NCBI RefSeq assembly: GCF_028389875.1
Contig: NC_084702.1
Coordinates: 70,591,582-70,655,581, forward strand
Direction: 5' to 3'
Length of the DNA stretch: 64,000 nt
From: Rhea pennata
Lineage: Eukaryota > Chordata > Aves > Rheiformes > Rheidae
Positions within the stretch are counted from its first letter, which is position 1; every line of letters begins with the position of its first letter. The notes beneath the pieces were generated by a model that did not search any database, was not told the origin of the DNA, and was given only the letters and a program-made list of their open reading frames with translations. The position numbers and the translations under genes were made by a program. Shown piece by piece: positions 9,727 through 21,348 of the stretch.

Positions 9727-11407
9727 CTAGGTTGGCAGAGACACCACTGGAGAGGCTTTTCCTTCTTCCTTGTCATTGATCCGAACGAAGACGTTGTGGC
9801 CAGTCCTGTGGAGAAGCATGAGCATGACAGACCCTATCGGTGCCCACCACACAGATTGTCAAACACCCCTAGGGACAGGGATCCTATTGCTCACCTGGTG
9901 GCTTTCCAGTCATCATGGAGGGAGTCAACCTTCTCCCGCAGGAGCCAGGCTGTCTGCAGGACCTCCTGCTTCTTGTCAACGAAGCACTGGCCCACAAAGA
10001 CAGTAGTGGAGTCTGCAGGGAGCAGGCAAACGTCAGCCCCCACAGGGCTTGCCCAGCAAGAGGTGTCTCAGGATGTGTCATGCTGTCTGCAGGGTGCTTG
10101 GTGGACAGACAGATGCTGGTCCCCAAGCAACGGGGCCTGCCTGTGTTCCCTTCCCGACCACCGCCTACGTACCAGAAAATCTCTTCCAGTTGACGGTGAA
10201 GCCAAACGTGCATTGTCCATCATCGTCCAAGTGCTGGGACCCGTGGAGTGGTGAAGGCTTGATTGGATTTTCAGTGCTCGAGACAGCGGTGTGGTACACA
10301 CCTTCAAAGTCGCCATTGCTGTTCACGCTGTACACGTGCATCTTTGAGCCCAGGTCGTTCTTCCACCACCCGGTCAGGTTGCACTGCTGAGGGATGGAGC
10401 CAACATGGTCCTTCAGGGCTGCCCCTGCGTGGGACTGGCCCTGCGCAGTGCTGCAGGGTCAGTCCCTGCCCACTCCCCCCCCCCCAGCACCCAGACCTCC
10501 CCAGAGTTCCCAGCTGTGGGGCGGACACCAAAGTTACCTTGCCCCTTCCCATGGGCTGGTTCTGCTCATGGCCTGGGCCACTCTGGGCATTTGCCTCCTT
10601 CATGCTGGACTTTTCCCCTTTGATGGTCTCAGCCGACTGAGAAAGTAGTTTTAAAAATAAATGAAACACCAAGTCAGGATTTTGGCAGCAGCAGCAGCAT
10701 CTCTCAAGAGCCTGGGGAACCTGACAGTGCTGGGGATGCAGGCAGGGGCATGAGCCACCGTGCCTTCTGCTCAGGCACAACTTTGTAGGACAGCTGATTT
10801 ACAAAGTCATTGCCATCTCAGGAGCATCAGGAGAGCCAAAAATTAAGTTAAGCCAAACGGACCCAAATGGCTGGTCGCCTCCGCCTAGGGAGCGCATGAG
10901 CCTCGCTGCGGGGCACCCGCGCCACGCCGGTACGCAGGGCGCCAGCGCCCTGGGGAGAGCCGTGTGGCTGTGCCGGGCGCCCCGCGAGGCCCAGGAGCCC
11001 GGCCGGCTGCTGCCGCGCACTATCCCACCCGCAAGGCTGCTGCCCCTGGTCAGCGCCGAAGCCCTCCACAGCCCGGGGGGAGGAGAGGTCCCCAGGGCTC
11101 CCCACTGGGGCAGGCGTTCCCACAGGTGCCCACAGGGGTTCCCACGCGTGCCCCCCCCCCCACCAAAGCAGCAGGGGTGGGGATCTTCATGCACATCGCT
11201 CCCGGAGCAGGGGCTCCCCACCGCACACTCCCCACCCGGGGCCGGCGCTCCCAAGCGAGTCCCACCCGGGAGTGGGGCTCCCACGCGCGCTCCCACCTGG
11301 CTTCCCACGGCGGGCCCGAGCAGGGTGGGCCCGAGCAGGGCTGCTCCGGCCAGGGCGGCTCCGGCGGGAGTGGCGAGGGGGCCGAGGAGGCGGTGGCAGC
11401 GGCTCAT
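9727..11407 (-). CDS. Avidin-family secreted protein, copy 3
   Basis: Exons 2 to 4 are certain: 10173-10383, 9895-10012 and 9727-9805. Exon 1 is assigned to 11297-11407: a 37-residue Ala/Leu/Gly-rich leader starting 31 bases below a TATA box and ending in a phase-0 donor, as the family requires. Total 172 codons plus stop. By avidin numbering Asn12, Ser16, Tyr33, Thr35, Thr40, Trp70, the Phe-Ser pair, Ser75, Thr77, Phe79, Trp97, Trp110 and Asn118 are kept; Thr38 and Ala39 are Ser. One Arg is inserted after Trp70, as in copy 2. The NMT glycosylation site is lost, but an NLT site appears next to the first cysteine. An additional cysteine precedes the TFGFTV strand. The C-terminal tail is about 15 residues longer than in avidin. 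A biotin binder is likely. The leader is less hydrophobic than in the other copies, so exon 1 is the least certain part. Confidence 0.85.
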
Positions 11408-11437
11408 CGCAGGCAGCGGGCTGCGCCGCGGCCGCCG

Positions 11438-11444
11438 CCTTATA
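11438..11444 (-). promoter_or_regulatory. TATA box of avidin copy 3
   Basis: TATAAGG on the minus strand, 31 bases above the proposed start codon, in GC-rich DNA. It supports the exon 1 assignment. Confidence 0.6.
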
Positions 11445-12458
11445 GCCGGGTGCCGCCGCCCCGCCCCGGCCCGCCCCGCGCCCCGCCCGCCGCCGGCAGA
11501 GCCCTGCCGGGCCTGGGGGCCCCGCTGCCTGCGGCCCCCCTCCCCTGCGCGGGGGGAAGCGGGGTGCCCCGCGGGTGGGCAGGGCAGGGGCGGCGGGAAG
11601 CGGGGGCGAGCAGCTCGCGTGGGATGCGTGGGGCCGGGGGGCGGCCGCCGAGCGGTGACGCGGCCAGCGCTGATCGGAAAGCAGGTGGCTTCCCGGAACG
11701 GCTCCCAGCGAGCGCTTTCCGTTTCTGTTCGGAGCCGCGGGAGCGGCGGCTGCTGCCGCCGGCCCCGCCGCGGCCTCGGTCTCGCGTGGCTCCCGGGAGC
11801 CGGGCGAGGGCTGCGGAAACGCCGAGAGGAAGCCGGTCCCCCCGCTGCCCGGCGGGCGCCCGGCGCACCCCAGCCGGCCGGGCGCTGCCCGTCTCACGCT
11901 GACCCTTGTGCTCCCCCCGCGCCCCTGCCCGGGCACCTTGGCTGCCCTGTGTTTTCAGCCCCCACGAGCCGGAGAGCAAGCGTGGTGCCGGGCGGCACGT
12001 GCTCGCCCCTTCCCCAGGTCCCGGCACGCGGGCAGGCCGGGGCTGGGTGCTATTCCTCCATCTGGAGCGCCATCCCGCCGGCAGATGCAAGCCCTGGACA
12101 TGGCACGTGGCGTCTCGGAGTCGCCCGTTAAATTTCTGCTGCTGGCGGATTTTGTGCTCCTGCAACGGAAACCCTTGGGGTTGCATGGAGCAACGGGTCG
12201 GCACGGAGTGTTGCTCAAAAGGAGCCGTGCAAAACGCTCGCCAGCCCAAAGGGAAGTGTGTGCCATGTGCACGCCCCACGGCCTCGCCGCCTCCCCGCAT
12301 TGCCCCCGACACCAAGGCACATCCCTGCACGTCGCCCCGGGCCCATCTCCCCCCGCGCAGCCTCGCGCCTCGCAGCAGACCACAGCGGTGCTGACGGCCC
12401 CCGCGCTTGCTCTCGGCGCCTGCCCGCAAACAGAGCTGTGCTTCCGAGCGCACATGGG

Positions 12459-12464
12459 TTTATT
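12459..12464 (-). terminator. poly(A) signal of avidin copy 4
   Basis: AATAAA on the minus strand about 135 bases past the stop codon of copy 4, a spacing like that of copies 1 and 5. Confidence 0.7.
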
Positions 12465-12597
12465 TGGTGCCGGGGGCCGACGGGGCACTGGCCACGTGCC
12501 AGGGCCGGAGAGCAAAGCCGTGGCGTAGGGAGCCAGGAGCCCGGCCGGGGCCGCGGGCGAGAGCGAGCCGTGCAGCTGGCGCCGTTCCTGCTCTGCG

Positions 12598-14498
12598 TCA
12601 CTTGAGCCGAGTGAAGACGTTGGTGCCAATCCTGCAGGAGAGGGTGTGATGAGCGTGGGCAGCGCCGGCACGGGCAGCCGGCGGCACCCAGCGCTCACCT
12701 GGTGGCTTTCCAGCTGTCCCTGCGGGACGCCACCTCCTCCCGCAGCAGCCACGTGGTCTCCAGCGTTTCCTTCCCGCCGCGGTCCACGAAGCACTGACCC
12801 ACGAAGACGGTGATGGAACCTGCCCGGGTGCAGGGGGTGGCTCAGCACCTCCGCCCTCAGCACTCTCCCCGCGCACGGGGGGCCCCGGCGGGCACCCAAG
12901 GCGCCAGGGCCCCCCTGGACTGCTGCCGTACCTGCGAACTGCCACTGCACGGTGAAGCCGAAGGTGACGGGCCCCTTGGCGCTGGGGTGCTGCTGGACCC
13001 CTTTCAGGGGCGACACCAGGATCCGCTTGTTGGTGGCCGCCACGGCGGTGTGGTAGGAGCCGACGAAGGCGCCGGCATCATCGAGGGCCGAGAGGGTCAT
13101 GTTGGAGCCCAGCTCATTCCTCCACAGGCCCTGCAGCTCGCACTGGGGACCGAGGCGTCACGCCGGCACCTCGCTGCAGCCCACGGCCCAGGGGTGCAGC
13201 GCCCGAGCCGTGACCCCCCCCCCCCCCACCGCGGCTTGCCGGGATGGGTGATGGCTCTGCCGCCGCCGTGCGGACACAGGGGCTTGGGGCAAGGGTGACC
13301 CCTCCGTGTGGGGCATGCGTCGACCAGCACCCAGCCGGCAGCTGGAATCGGGGCCTGGGCACCAGCGGTGCCGTGGCCGGGCAGCACAGAGCTGGCCCCC
13401 AGCTCCAGACACTGGGGCAGCTGGAGGTGGCACAGTGAGAGCGTGCAAGGCTGTGCACCCTGCACCCGGGGATGACACAGCACAGCGGGAGCGTGCAAGT
13501 CCCCCAGCCATGCGCCCTGCACCTGGGGATGGCACGGCACAGTGAGAGCATGCAAGCCCCCCGGCCGTGCACCCTGCACCCAGGGGAGGCACAGTGGGAG
13601 CGTGCAAGCCCCCCGACCGTGCGCCCTGTACCCAGGGCACCAGCATGGCACAGCGAGAGCGTGCAAGTCCCCCAGCCGTGTACCCTGCACCCGGGGATGG
13701 CACGGTACAGCAGGAGTGTGCAAGTCCCCCGGCCATGCGCCCTGCACCCAGAGACGGCACAGTGGGAGCGTGCAAGCCCCCCGGCCGTGTGCCCTGCACC
13801 CAGGGACGGCACAGCACAGCGAGAGCATGCAAGTCCCCCGGCCGTGCACCCTGCACCCGGGGACGGCACGGCACAGCGAGAGTGTGCAAGTCCCCCGGCC
13901 GTGTGCCCTGCACCCAGGGACGGCACAGCGGGAGCGTGCAAGCCCCCCGGCCGTGTGCCCTGCACCCAGGGACGGCACAGCACAGCGAGAGCGTGCAAGT
14001 CCCCCGGCCGTGCACCCTGCACCCGGGGACGGCACGGCACAGCGAGAGTGTGCAAGTCCCCCGGCCGTGTGCCCTGCACCCGGGGACGGCACAGCACAGC
14101 GAGAGCATGCAAGTCCCCCGGCCGTGCACCCTGCACCCGGGGACGGCACGGCACAGCGAGAGTGTGCAAGTCCCCCGGCCGTGTGCCCTGCACCCAGGGA
14201 CGGCACAGCACAGCGAGAGCATGCAAGTCCCCCGGCCGTGCACCCTGCACCCGGGGACGGCACGGCACAGCGAGAGTGTGCAAGTCCCCCGGCCGTGCGC
14301 CCTGCACCCGGGGACGGCACAGCGAGCGCAGGCAGCCCCCGGCCGGGCGCCCTGCACCCGGGGACGGCGCGGCGCGGGCAGGCAGCCCCCGGCCGGGCGC
14401 CGGCGCTGCGCGGCAGCTGCCCTTACCTTCCTCGCTGAGGCGGTGCTGAGGCTCAGCAGGGCCACGGCGAGGAGGAGCGAGGAGCTCCGCTTCCCCAT
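12598..14498 (-). CDS. Biotin-binding-protein-like avidin family member, copy 4
   Basis: Four exons: 14427-14498, 12932-13142, 12699-12819 and 12598-12631 (145 codons plus stop), phases 0, 1, 2. The 24-residue leader ends in SARK like avidin. The body resembles the chicken yolk biotin-binding proteins as I recall them (CELQGLWRNELGSNMTLSAL near the start, VSPLKG in the loop), so it may be the BBP-A or BBP-B orthologue; a search is needed to choose. Asn12, Ser16, Tyr33, Thr35, Ala39, Thr40, Trp70, Phe72, Ser75, Thr77, Phe79, Trp97, Trp110 and Asn118 are kept. Thr38 and Ser73 are both Ala, which removes two hydrogen bonds to biotin and would fit weaker binding. The NMT glycosylation site at residue 17 is present. 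Intron 1 is filled by a 52/57-bp minisatellite. TATA box and poly(A) signal are in place. Confidence 0.93.
13430..14402. repeat. 52/57-bp minisatellite in copy 4 intron 1
   Basis: About 16 clear and 2 degenerate units of a GC-rich repeat with cores GCAAGTCCCCCGGCCGTG and CCCTGCACCCGGGGACGG. The period is mostly 57 bases; some units lack one GCACA and are 52. It occupies most of the intron between exon 1 and exon 2 and creates several long false reading frames on both strands. Confidence 0.95.
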
Positions 14499-14574
14499 CG
14501 CCGCCGGCGGCAGGAGCCGGGCGCCGGGGCCGCCGCTGCCTGGCGCGCTCTGCCCGCGCCCCGGCTCGGGCCGC

Positions 14575-14581
14575 CTTTATA
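14575..14581 (-). promoter_or_regulatory. TATA box of avidin copy 4
   Basis: TATAAAG on the minus strand, 77 bases upstream of the start codon. The upstream DNA is a CpG-rich block shared with the 3' end region of the avidin gene. Confidence 0.7.
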
Positions 14582-14754
14582 GGGCGAGGGGCGCAGGCGG
14601 GCAGCGGCCGCGCATGCCGGCGCCGCTGCCAGAGGACCGGGGCCCGGCGCGGGGCGGCCGCCGGGGCGGCGCGGGCCCCGCCGCGGCGAGGGCACCCCGG
14701 GGGGCGCCGGGGGACCGCGCGGAGAGATGGACCGGAGCCCGCTTGCGGCAAAGC

Positions 14755-14760
14755 TTTATT
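14755..14760 (-). terminator. poly(A) signal of avidin (copy 5)
   Basis: AATAAA on the minus strand 85 bases past the stop codon. It lies only about 175 bases upstream of the TATA box of copy 4, so the two genes are nearly abutting. Confidence 0.75.
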
Positions 14761-14844
14761 GGGAGCAGGGAGGGAGGGAAGCGGGCGGCGGTGGCACGGC
14801 GGGGCTCGGCGGGGCGCGGCGGGGCGCGGCGGCCCCCGGCTCCC

Positions 14845-16375
14845 TCACTCCCTCCGCGACGGCAGGCGGGTGAAGACGTTGACGCCGACCCTGCGGGGCG
14901 CAGAGGGGCGAGGGGGGGGGGTTAGCGTGGGCGAGGTGCCCCCGGGTGCCACCGTCCCCCCCACCCCCCCGGAGCGGCTCCCCCGACTGCCACCGTGTCC
15001 CCCCTCCCCGGAGCAGCGCCCCCGACTGTCACTGTGTCCCCCACCCCCTCCCCGGAGCGGCGCCCCCGGGTGCCACCGTCCCCCCCACCCCTCGCTCTTT
15101 GCTCTGCCGCTGGGGCCGGATTAAAGGTGGTTAAGCACAAGGCATGTTGGCGCCGTTACTGCCTGGCTCCGCGCCCAGGACCGTGCACCCGGGGCGGGGG
15201 GGGGGGGCATACCCTGCTCTGGCCTGGCCTCACCTGGTGGCTTTCCAGTCGTCGTTGATGCTGTTGACCTGCTCTCGCAGGAGCCACATGGTCTTCAGCA
15301 CTTCCCTGCCGTCCTTCTCTACGAAGCACTGGCCCGTGAAGACGGTGATGGAGTCTGCACAGAGCACGGAGCAGAGCCGTGACCCGCCGAAATCCACCCC
15401 CCCTCAGCGTCCGCCCCCGGCGCCCCTGCCTGCCGGAGGGGACATGGCTCCTGGCATTGCCTCGGTGCAGCCGTGCTCCCGAGCCCCATGCTTATTTCTA
15501 GGAAACTCGGTGGCATTTGGAGCAAGGAGCGAGCTCAGAAAACCTGCCCGGCACATCCCATCAGCCACAGGGCTTAGGGACGGCTCAGGGGACCATCAGG
15601 GACATCACAGGGTTGGGCAGGAGACTACAGGGGACATCCCAGGGGAGGGCAGGGGATCATTGCAGACACCTTAGGGGAGGGCAGGGACCACCAGGAACGT
15701 CACAGGGAAGGGCACAACACCATCGGGGACACCACAAGGGAGGGCAGGGACCACCGAGGACATCGTAGGGGAGGGCACAACATTGACAGGCACATTGCAG
15801 GGGAGGGCAGGGGACATCACAGGAGAGGGCAGGGCACGACTGTGGACATGAGGGTAGGACACGGTTGGGGACATTGCGCGGGAAGGCAGGAGACGATCAA
15901 GAACATCACAAGGGAGGACAGGGGACTGTTACAGACACCACTGGGGAGGGCAGGGGACCATTGGGGACACCATGGGGAGGCTGGACAAGGGAGAAGCACC
16001 TGAGAAACTCCAGTTGACGGTGAAACCAAAGGTGGGGTGGTTGCGCTGGTTCTTGTGGTGCTGGGATCCCTGCAGCGGCGAAGATCTGATTTTGTTGCTG
16101 GTGGCTGTCACGGCCGTGTGGTACGAGCCAGAGAACTCGTTTTTGTTGTTCAAGCTACCGATGGTCATATTAGAGCCAAGGTCGTTGATCCAAAAGCCTG
16201 TCAGGACACACTGCAAGGAGAGGATGAGCATGAGGAGCCTGGCACCCAGCCCCGTGGGAGAGCCCGCAGCACCGGGGCCAGCCTGGCCCGCGGCTGCCTC
16301 TACCTTCTGCTCAGCAGAGGAGCAGGGAGCCGCCAGCGCCAGGGCGAGCGCCAGGAGCACCGGGGCCGCCTGCAT
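14845..16375 (-). CDS. AVD: Avidin
   Basis: Four exons: 16304-16375, 16000-16210, 15234-15354 and 14845-14890 (149 codons plus stop), phases 0, 1, 2. Signal peptide of about 24 residues, then the mature chain beginning at the first conserved Cys. Every classical biotin contact of chicken avidin is present: Asn12, Ser16, Tyr33, Thr35, Thr38, Ala39, Thr40, Trp70, Phe72, Ser73, Ser75, Thr77, Phe79, Trp97, Leu99, Trp110 and Asn118. Also kept are the Cys4-Cys83 disulfide and the NMT glycosylation site at residue 17. The blocks CVLTGFWINDLGSNMTIG, VFTGQCF, EVLKTMWLLR and DDWKATRVG are almost those of chicken avidin, and no gaps are needed in the barrel. The product is a secreted tetrameric egg-white protein that binds biotin very tightly. 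It is the copy closest to GBA2. Whether it is AVD itself or an AVR-type relative needs alignment. Confidence 0.93.
15560..15975. repeat. Degenerate ~35-bp repeat in avidin intron 2
   Basis: Purine-rich tandem array of roughly 35-base units around GGGGACATCACAGGGGAGGG, about eleven to twelve imperfect copies, filling the part of the intron nearest exon 2 (15355-15999). Confidence 0.8.
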
Positions 16376-16456
16376 GGTCTCCGCAGCTGGTAGGCGTTTG
16401 CTGATGCCTGGGACACGCTCCTCGCAGGGCTGTGTCCCGCTGCCGGCTCCCCTTCC

Positions 16457-16464
16457 TTTTTATT
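16457..16464 (-). promoter_or_regulatory. AVD: TATA-like element of avidin
   Basis: AATAAAAA on the minus strand about 82 bases above the start codon, in the place where the other copies have TATAAAG. It is an AT island in GC-rich DNA. Function is inferred from position only. Confidence 0.4.
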
Positions 16465-19400
16465 GCTGCCGGGGCTCCCCACACCAGCTGTGCCCAGGCA
16501 TTGCATAACCTGGGTGTTTCCAAAGTTGCAGTTCCTGCTAATGCGGGAAGGCGATTGCAGGTAGATATTTCCAGCAGCTTGTGTTGAGGCGGCTCCTCTC
16601 GGCTTGCGCACCCCTGAGCCCGGGACGAGCTCGGAGCGGGGCGCAGGCCTGGCAGCGCGCCAGCTCTCGCTTGGCCGTGTGGCTCCGCTATGGACCACGT
16701 CAGGGCCTGGTTAAAGTTTCCAACCTCGATTCCCAGAGGAGAGCGGCTGGGGGGGCCAGGGGCAGAGCTCTGGGGCTGCCCCAGGGAGGTGGACATCACT
16801 CTCCAGTTGCTGGGGCTGCCGCACCGGAGGGATGGGGGCAGCCATGGGTTCTGCACACCCAGCCCCATGGGCACCCCAAAGTGACCCCCTGAGCTGGGGA
16901 AAACCCCTTCCGAGGGCTGTCCCCCCCCAAGCCCTTCCTGCTGCCCCCGGCAGCTTCTCCTGGTGCCTCTTCATGTGCTCCTGGCCACAGGCTGCTGCCC
17001 CCCTCGTTACCCAAACACCCCGTGCAGGTGCCGGCCGGCGTCAGCCCCGCGGGTGGGAGCAGCCCGGGCGACCCGAGCCTGCTCCCCCGTGCCGGATGCC
17101 CTCCCGCGAGCCTCGCTGGGGACCAGGCTTCCTGCAAAGGTTTCTCCAAGGTGGGCACCGTGGGGTGGCAGCGACGGCAGGACACCGGGAGCCTCGCGCC
17201 GCCTCCGTGCCCGGCTGCGAAGAGCCTCCTCGCTGTGGCTCGCCTGGCCCCGCTGCGGTCCCCCGCGCCCCCGACCCAGCGCCGCTGGGCATTGGCCATC
17301 CCGGCAAGGGCCATTTTATTTCGGTCGGCCGGGCACCCCACGCCCCGTGCAGCACCTTCCTGCCGCGGGCCAGGAGATGCCCTGCTTAGGTCCCCGTCCA
17401 GCCCACCGCGGCTGGACCTCTGCCGCCAGCCCCGGCGCCCGGACAGCAGGCGTCCAGCCCTCCCGCGTGCCCCAGGCGAGGCCCCGCGAGCCCCTTTCCT
17501 CCAGGGCTCCTCTCGCCCCAGGGTGCGATCGGCGCTCATCATGCTCCTGGCAAGCCGACATTTCTTGCCGGGGAGCTAAAAAACCCAAACATTCCCCAAA
17601 TATCTCGCAGGTCAGATTTTAACGCAGACGACAAACTGTGCTTGCGCAGGGCTTATTTAAATAACTTCAATTCCGGACGGGGCTTCAGCACTGGGCTGCG
17701 GACGGGACCCTGCGGGCCCTCCTGGCCCGCGCGGGGGGCATGCGGCCCCAGCTCTGCGTGGGGCTCGGGGGCCAGCTGCGGGCCGCCGGCAAGCTCGCGG
17801 CGAGGGGGAATTCCTGCTCGGGTGTTTGCCTTCCTCTGCTTTGGGGATTTACGTCAGGGTATGTTTTCTCGCCGCAGCTGCCACGTTTACTTTGGCGGCG
17901 CCGGCCGAGCCGCTGTTGAGCGACGGGGAGCCGAATGCTGGGGCGAAAGCCTGAAGCTGGGGGCTGAAGAAGTTAAAAGCTGAAAGACCCGGGGTGTAAG
18001 CGCGTGCGTACGAGGATTCAAGAAACGGAGCGGGAAAAATCAAAGATCGTAATTAAGCTGAGATGGAGTTAACTTTGAAAAAAGGTAGTACAGGTAAACG
18101 TTAGAGAACAACTGTTGGTCTTAACCCTGTAACGCACAACTTTAATTGATACGAGTTATAACATAAAAAGGAAAGAAAACAGTAGAAATACCCAGGGATG
18201 GAGTAACCAGCCTGAGCATCCCAACTTCTGAAATAAGGTTCCTACGCAAGCTGCTCCGAAGGGCTGAAGAAGCGTGCCAGCGGGGCTCCGTGATGAAGCG
18301 GCTTCGGAGCAGGCGATGGTTGGGGACAGCCGCCCGCGCTCCCGCCTGCTGCGTCACAACGTAACCGTACGGCGCGGGGAAGTGACGGAGCTCAAACGCT
18401 CTCGATGCCCTCAGGAGCTCCTTCGCCTGAGGTTACGGCTGCATCAGGTTAGAGGAGAACCCGGCACCCGCCGCGCTCCTCCAGCCTTGCTTCTCCCTGG
18501 TCGGAGCTGCAGGTGCCTTTGCTCGCCCCTACCCTGCTTGCCGCTCGCGCGGGGGCCCCACGGGCCGGGGAGCCCGGCTGGGCGACCGCCCCGGTGCCGT
18601 CCCTGCACAGCCCTCTCTTCGCCCCCACCGAGCTCACGGATGTACGCGTGGGCTGTTTGGAAGCTCTCGGGAGCGTTGGGGGTTGTAAACTAGCACTGGC
18701 AGGGACAAGGCTGGAAATTCCAGGAAAACAAATTTTTAGTGTGTAGTTAACGGAAGGGTTGAGGGAGAGGGTAGGACCACACCTCCATCTCAGGGTACTG
18801 GAAACACTGTGAACTCAGCTCACATGAACTTCTCCCTGCCGGTGCCCAGCAATTACACAACTCCAAGCTGGGAAATGGTTTACTGTGCTAGGAAGAGGTC
18901 TCCTATCCTTCCCCTCTCTGCCAAAGCCCCCTGACACCTGGCCAGCACCCCTATGGGCACCAGGGCCTCAGTCCGGGGAGCCCCACCAAGCACCTCCTTG
19001 GCTCTGGTGGATCTCCACATCCCCTTCCTGCAGGGATGGGAGGTTGGGGAGCTTTCCCCAGTGCTGCTGCCTGGGTCCCAGCACCCGCTGCTGGGGAGCC
19101 TGGCACAGCACAGCAATGAGACCACAGCCAAGGGCTCTCTGGGCCAGCAGAGCCCTGCACGTGCTCCCCCTGGGGACAGAGAGCACGGTGCCACAGTGAC
19201 ATGCTCAACCCCAGTGGAGAGTGCCCCTCTCTCCCAGCCGTGGCTCCATGGAGAGGGAGGGGAGACGTGCAGGGGCTTTGCGAGCCCTGTGCTCACCAGA
19301 GGTGAGCACCCTCTTCTCCCCCAAACCCCCACCCAGCACGGCTCCAGGCCGTGGCCTCCCACCACCCACAGGTGATCCCAAAGCCAGAAGAATACAATAC

Positions 19401-21319
19401 ACGTTGGTCAAGTGGGCCGTGCCTGCCAAGACCTGCCCGGATAACATTATTTGTCAGCCCGCACGGACGCAGGAACTCTCTCTTGGGGAGAGCAGAGGAA
19501 GAAAAGGCCATTCATCGCCACGCTGGCAGCGCTGGGCCAGTGCCAGCCTGGCAGTGCCCTGGGCGCAAGGGCAACCCTCTGCAGGAGCTCCGAGGGTGAA
19601 CCAAAACTGCACCCGCAGGCGCTCAGAGCCCCTCGCCCAGGCTGAGGGACGCGGCCACCCCAGCACAGATGCTGCGTGCCCCTTGCAGGGCTCAGCGCAG
19701 TCCCCGAGGGGCTGCAGGGCTCGGGGCAGTCCCTGCCCAAGGCCGCCGTGCTCCCCAGGGACCTGGCAATCCCTTCGCAGCCTGGTCAGCTGCCAGCCCT
19801 GCCTGCAGGCACTCTGCTCGCAGGCTTTCCTGGGCAGCAGGGCCCAGCGCAAAAGGGGGGCCTGGCTGTGTTTTGTCTCCATGGCCCAGGTGATCCCAGC
19901 AGCAAGCCTGGCTGAACCCCCCCCCCCCCCATGCCCGTGTTGGGAGCAGGAGAGCAGCCCTTGCTCCTGCGCCAGGCACGCTGCAGCCTTTGGGACTGCA
20001 GCCTTGGCTCTGTGATCGTCGGTGCCAGACCCGCACATTCAGGCACTGGCCAGCAGCGCAACAGTGGCCTGGCTTGGGTGCAGCTGTGACCAGGTCAACC
20101 ACTGATGGCCTGGAGGCCACGAGGCATTTGGGGATCCACACAGCAACAGCCCAGCATGAGGGCAGCCTGCAGGTGAGGGCAGCTCCCGGTGCCTGGAGGC
20201 CGGCCGGCCAGCCGCTGGGAAGCCTCACGTTCTCCCCTCCGGCCCTGTCCCCACGTGAGCAAGTGCAAAGGGGAAGGAAGATTAGCAGAGAGGGGGAGAG
20301 GCTGCTTTGTAGACTCTGTCCCATTCAAAGATTAATGGACAGTACTAAAACCAGGCAGCACTTGTGATGAATTTGCAGGGAGTAAATAAACGAGGCAGAA
20401 AGAGGGAGAGGGAGGTGGCAGATAGGGGAAGAGGTCGGAGGCCAGCAGCACAGGAAAGAACCAGGTACCTGCTGTCCTAGTCCCAGCCTGTTCTCTCTTT
20501 TAGGGAGAGCACCACTTGCTACCATCTACCCCACTTTTGAAAGGGAAGATATGCCAAAGGGGAGTCTCTGCAGACTCCCTTGCACCTCAGGGCATGCAGC
20601 CAGCAGCTCAAAGTTCCCCTTCCACCAGGGCCAAGGCACTGCCACAGCCTAGACACCCTGGAGCCATAAGCCAAGCTGTGCAGACTTCCCCAGTCCCCTG
20701 CAGCCATGAAGAACATCCAAAGGTTTCAGGGTTTCACACAAGCTTGCGTAAACACTGGTGCTTGCACTCCCTGTGGTGGTTACGCCACAGGCCATCCACA
20801 GTGCACAGAGCCTGTGTTCAGCCATATGCTTAAGCTGATAACCAAATTCAGGACCCAAAGCAGCCCCTCTGATAAGCGGGGTGGGGAGGAAGAAAGCAGG
20901 GCTCTATGCCACCTCTACTTTGTCCCTTGTTAATAAAGTTAAGTTACTCCCTGTGACAGGTAACAGACTAAGAGCATGAGGCCACCTACCTGAAACCAGG
21001 TAAATACGGCCTCCTCGTTTCCCCTGTGCTGCAGCAGATGGTGTTGGCAGAGGAACAGAAAAACTAAAGAGTGCAGGAGCACAGTCTGTGGCACTAGGAC
21101 TCAGTCACTGCCACGAGCTAGCTCCAGGGCTCTCTGGACTCCTAAGCAGTCACAGAGAACAGCTCTGCCTGGTTGAGGACGGGATGCTAGTGTCATCTGG
21201 CTTGCAACTACATCAGAGTAGAAAACAAGGGACATGCCTTAAACTGCTCTCTAGGACCTCAAGACAATTGCAACCGAGTGGAAGGTAGTTTTTGCTCCTA
21301 TCACAAAGCTGTTGGCAAA

Positions 21320-21348
21320 CAACACACACACACACACACACACACACG
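21320..21348. repeat. (AC)n microsatellite
   Basis: About fourteen uninterrupted AC dinucleotides just beyond the GBA2 poly(A) signal. Confidence 0.95.

Noticed and set aside
13114-14925. Frames of 300-545 codons on both strands with Cys- or Pro-rich repeats
   Set aside because: They follow the 52/57-bp minisatellite in avidin copy 4 intron 1. A period not divisible by three rotates the frames, so none is a protein.
19221-20015. Plus-strand frame of 264 codons
   Set aside because: Pro/Ser/Arg-rich composition with no recognisable domain, no conserved motif and overlapping frames on the other strand. Treated as chance.
20385-20937. Two plus-strand AATAAA sites as the end of an unseen gene
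   Set aside because: No splice-bounded exon or conserved frame leads into them; such hexamers are common by chance in AT-richer DNA.
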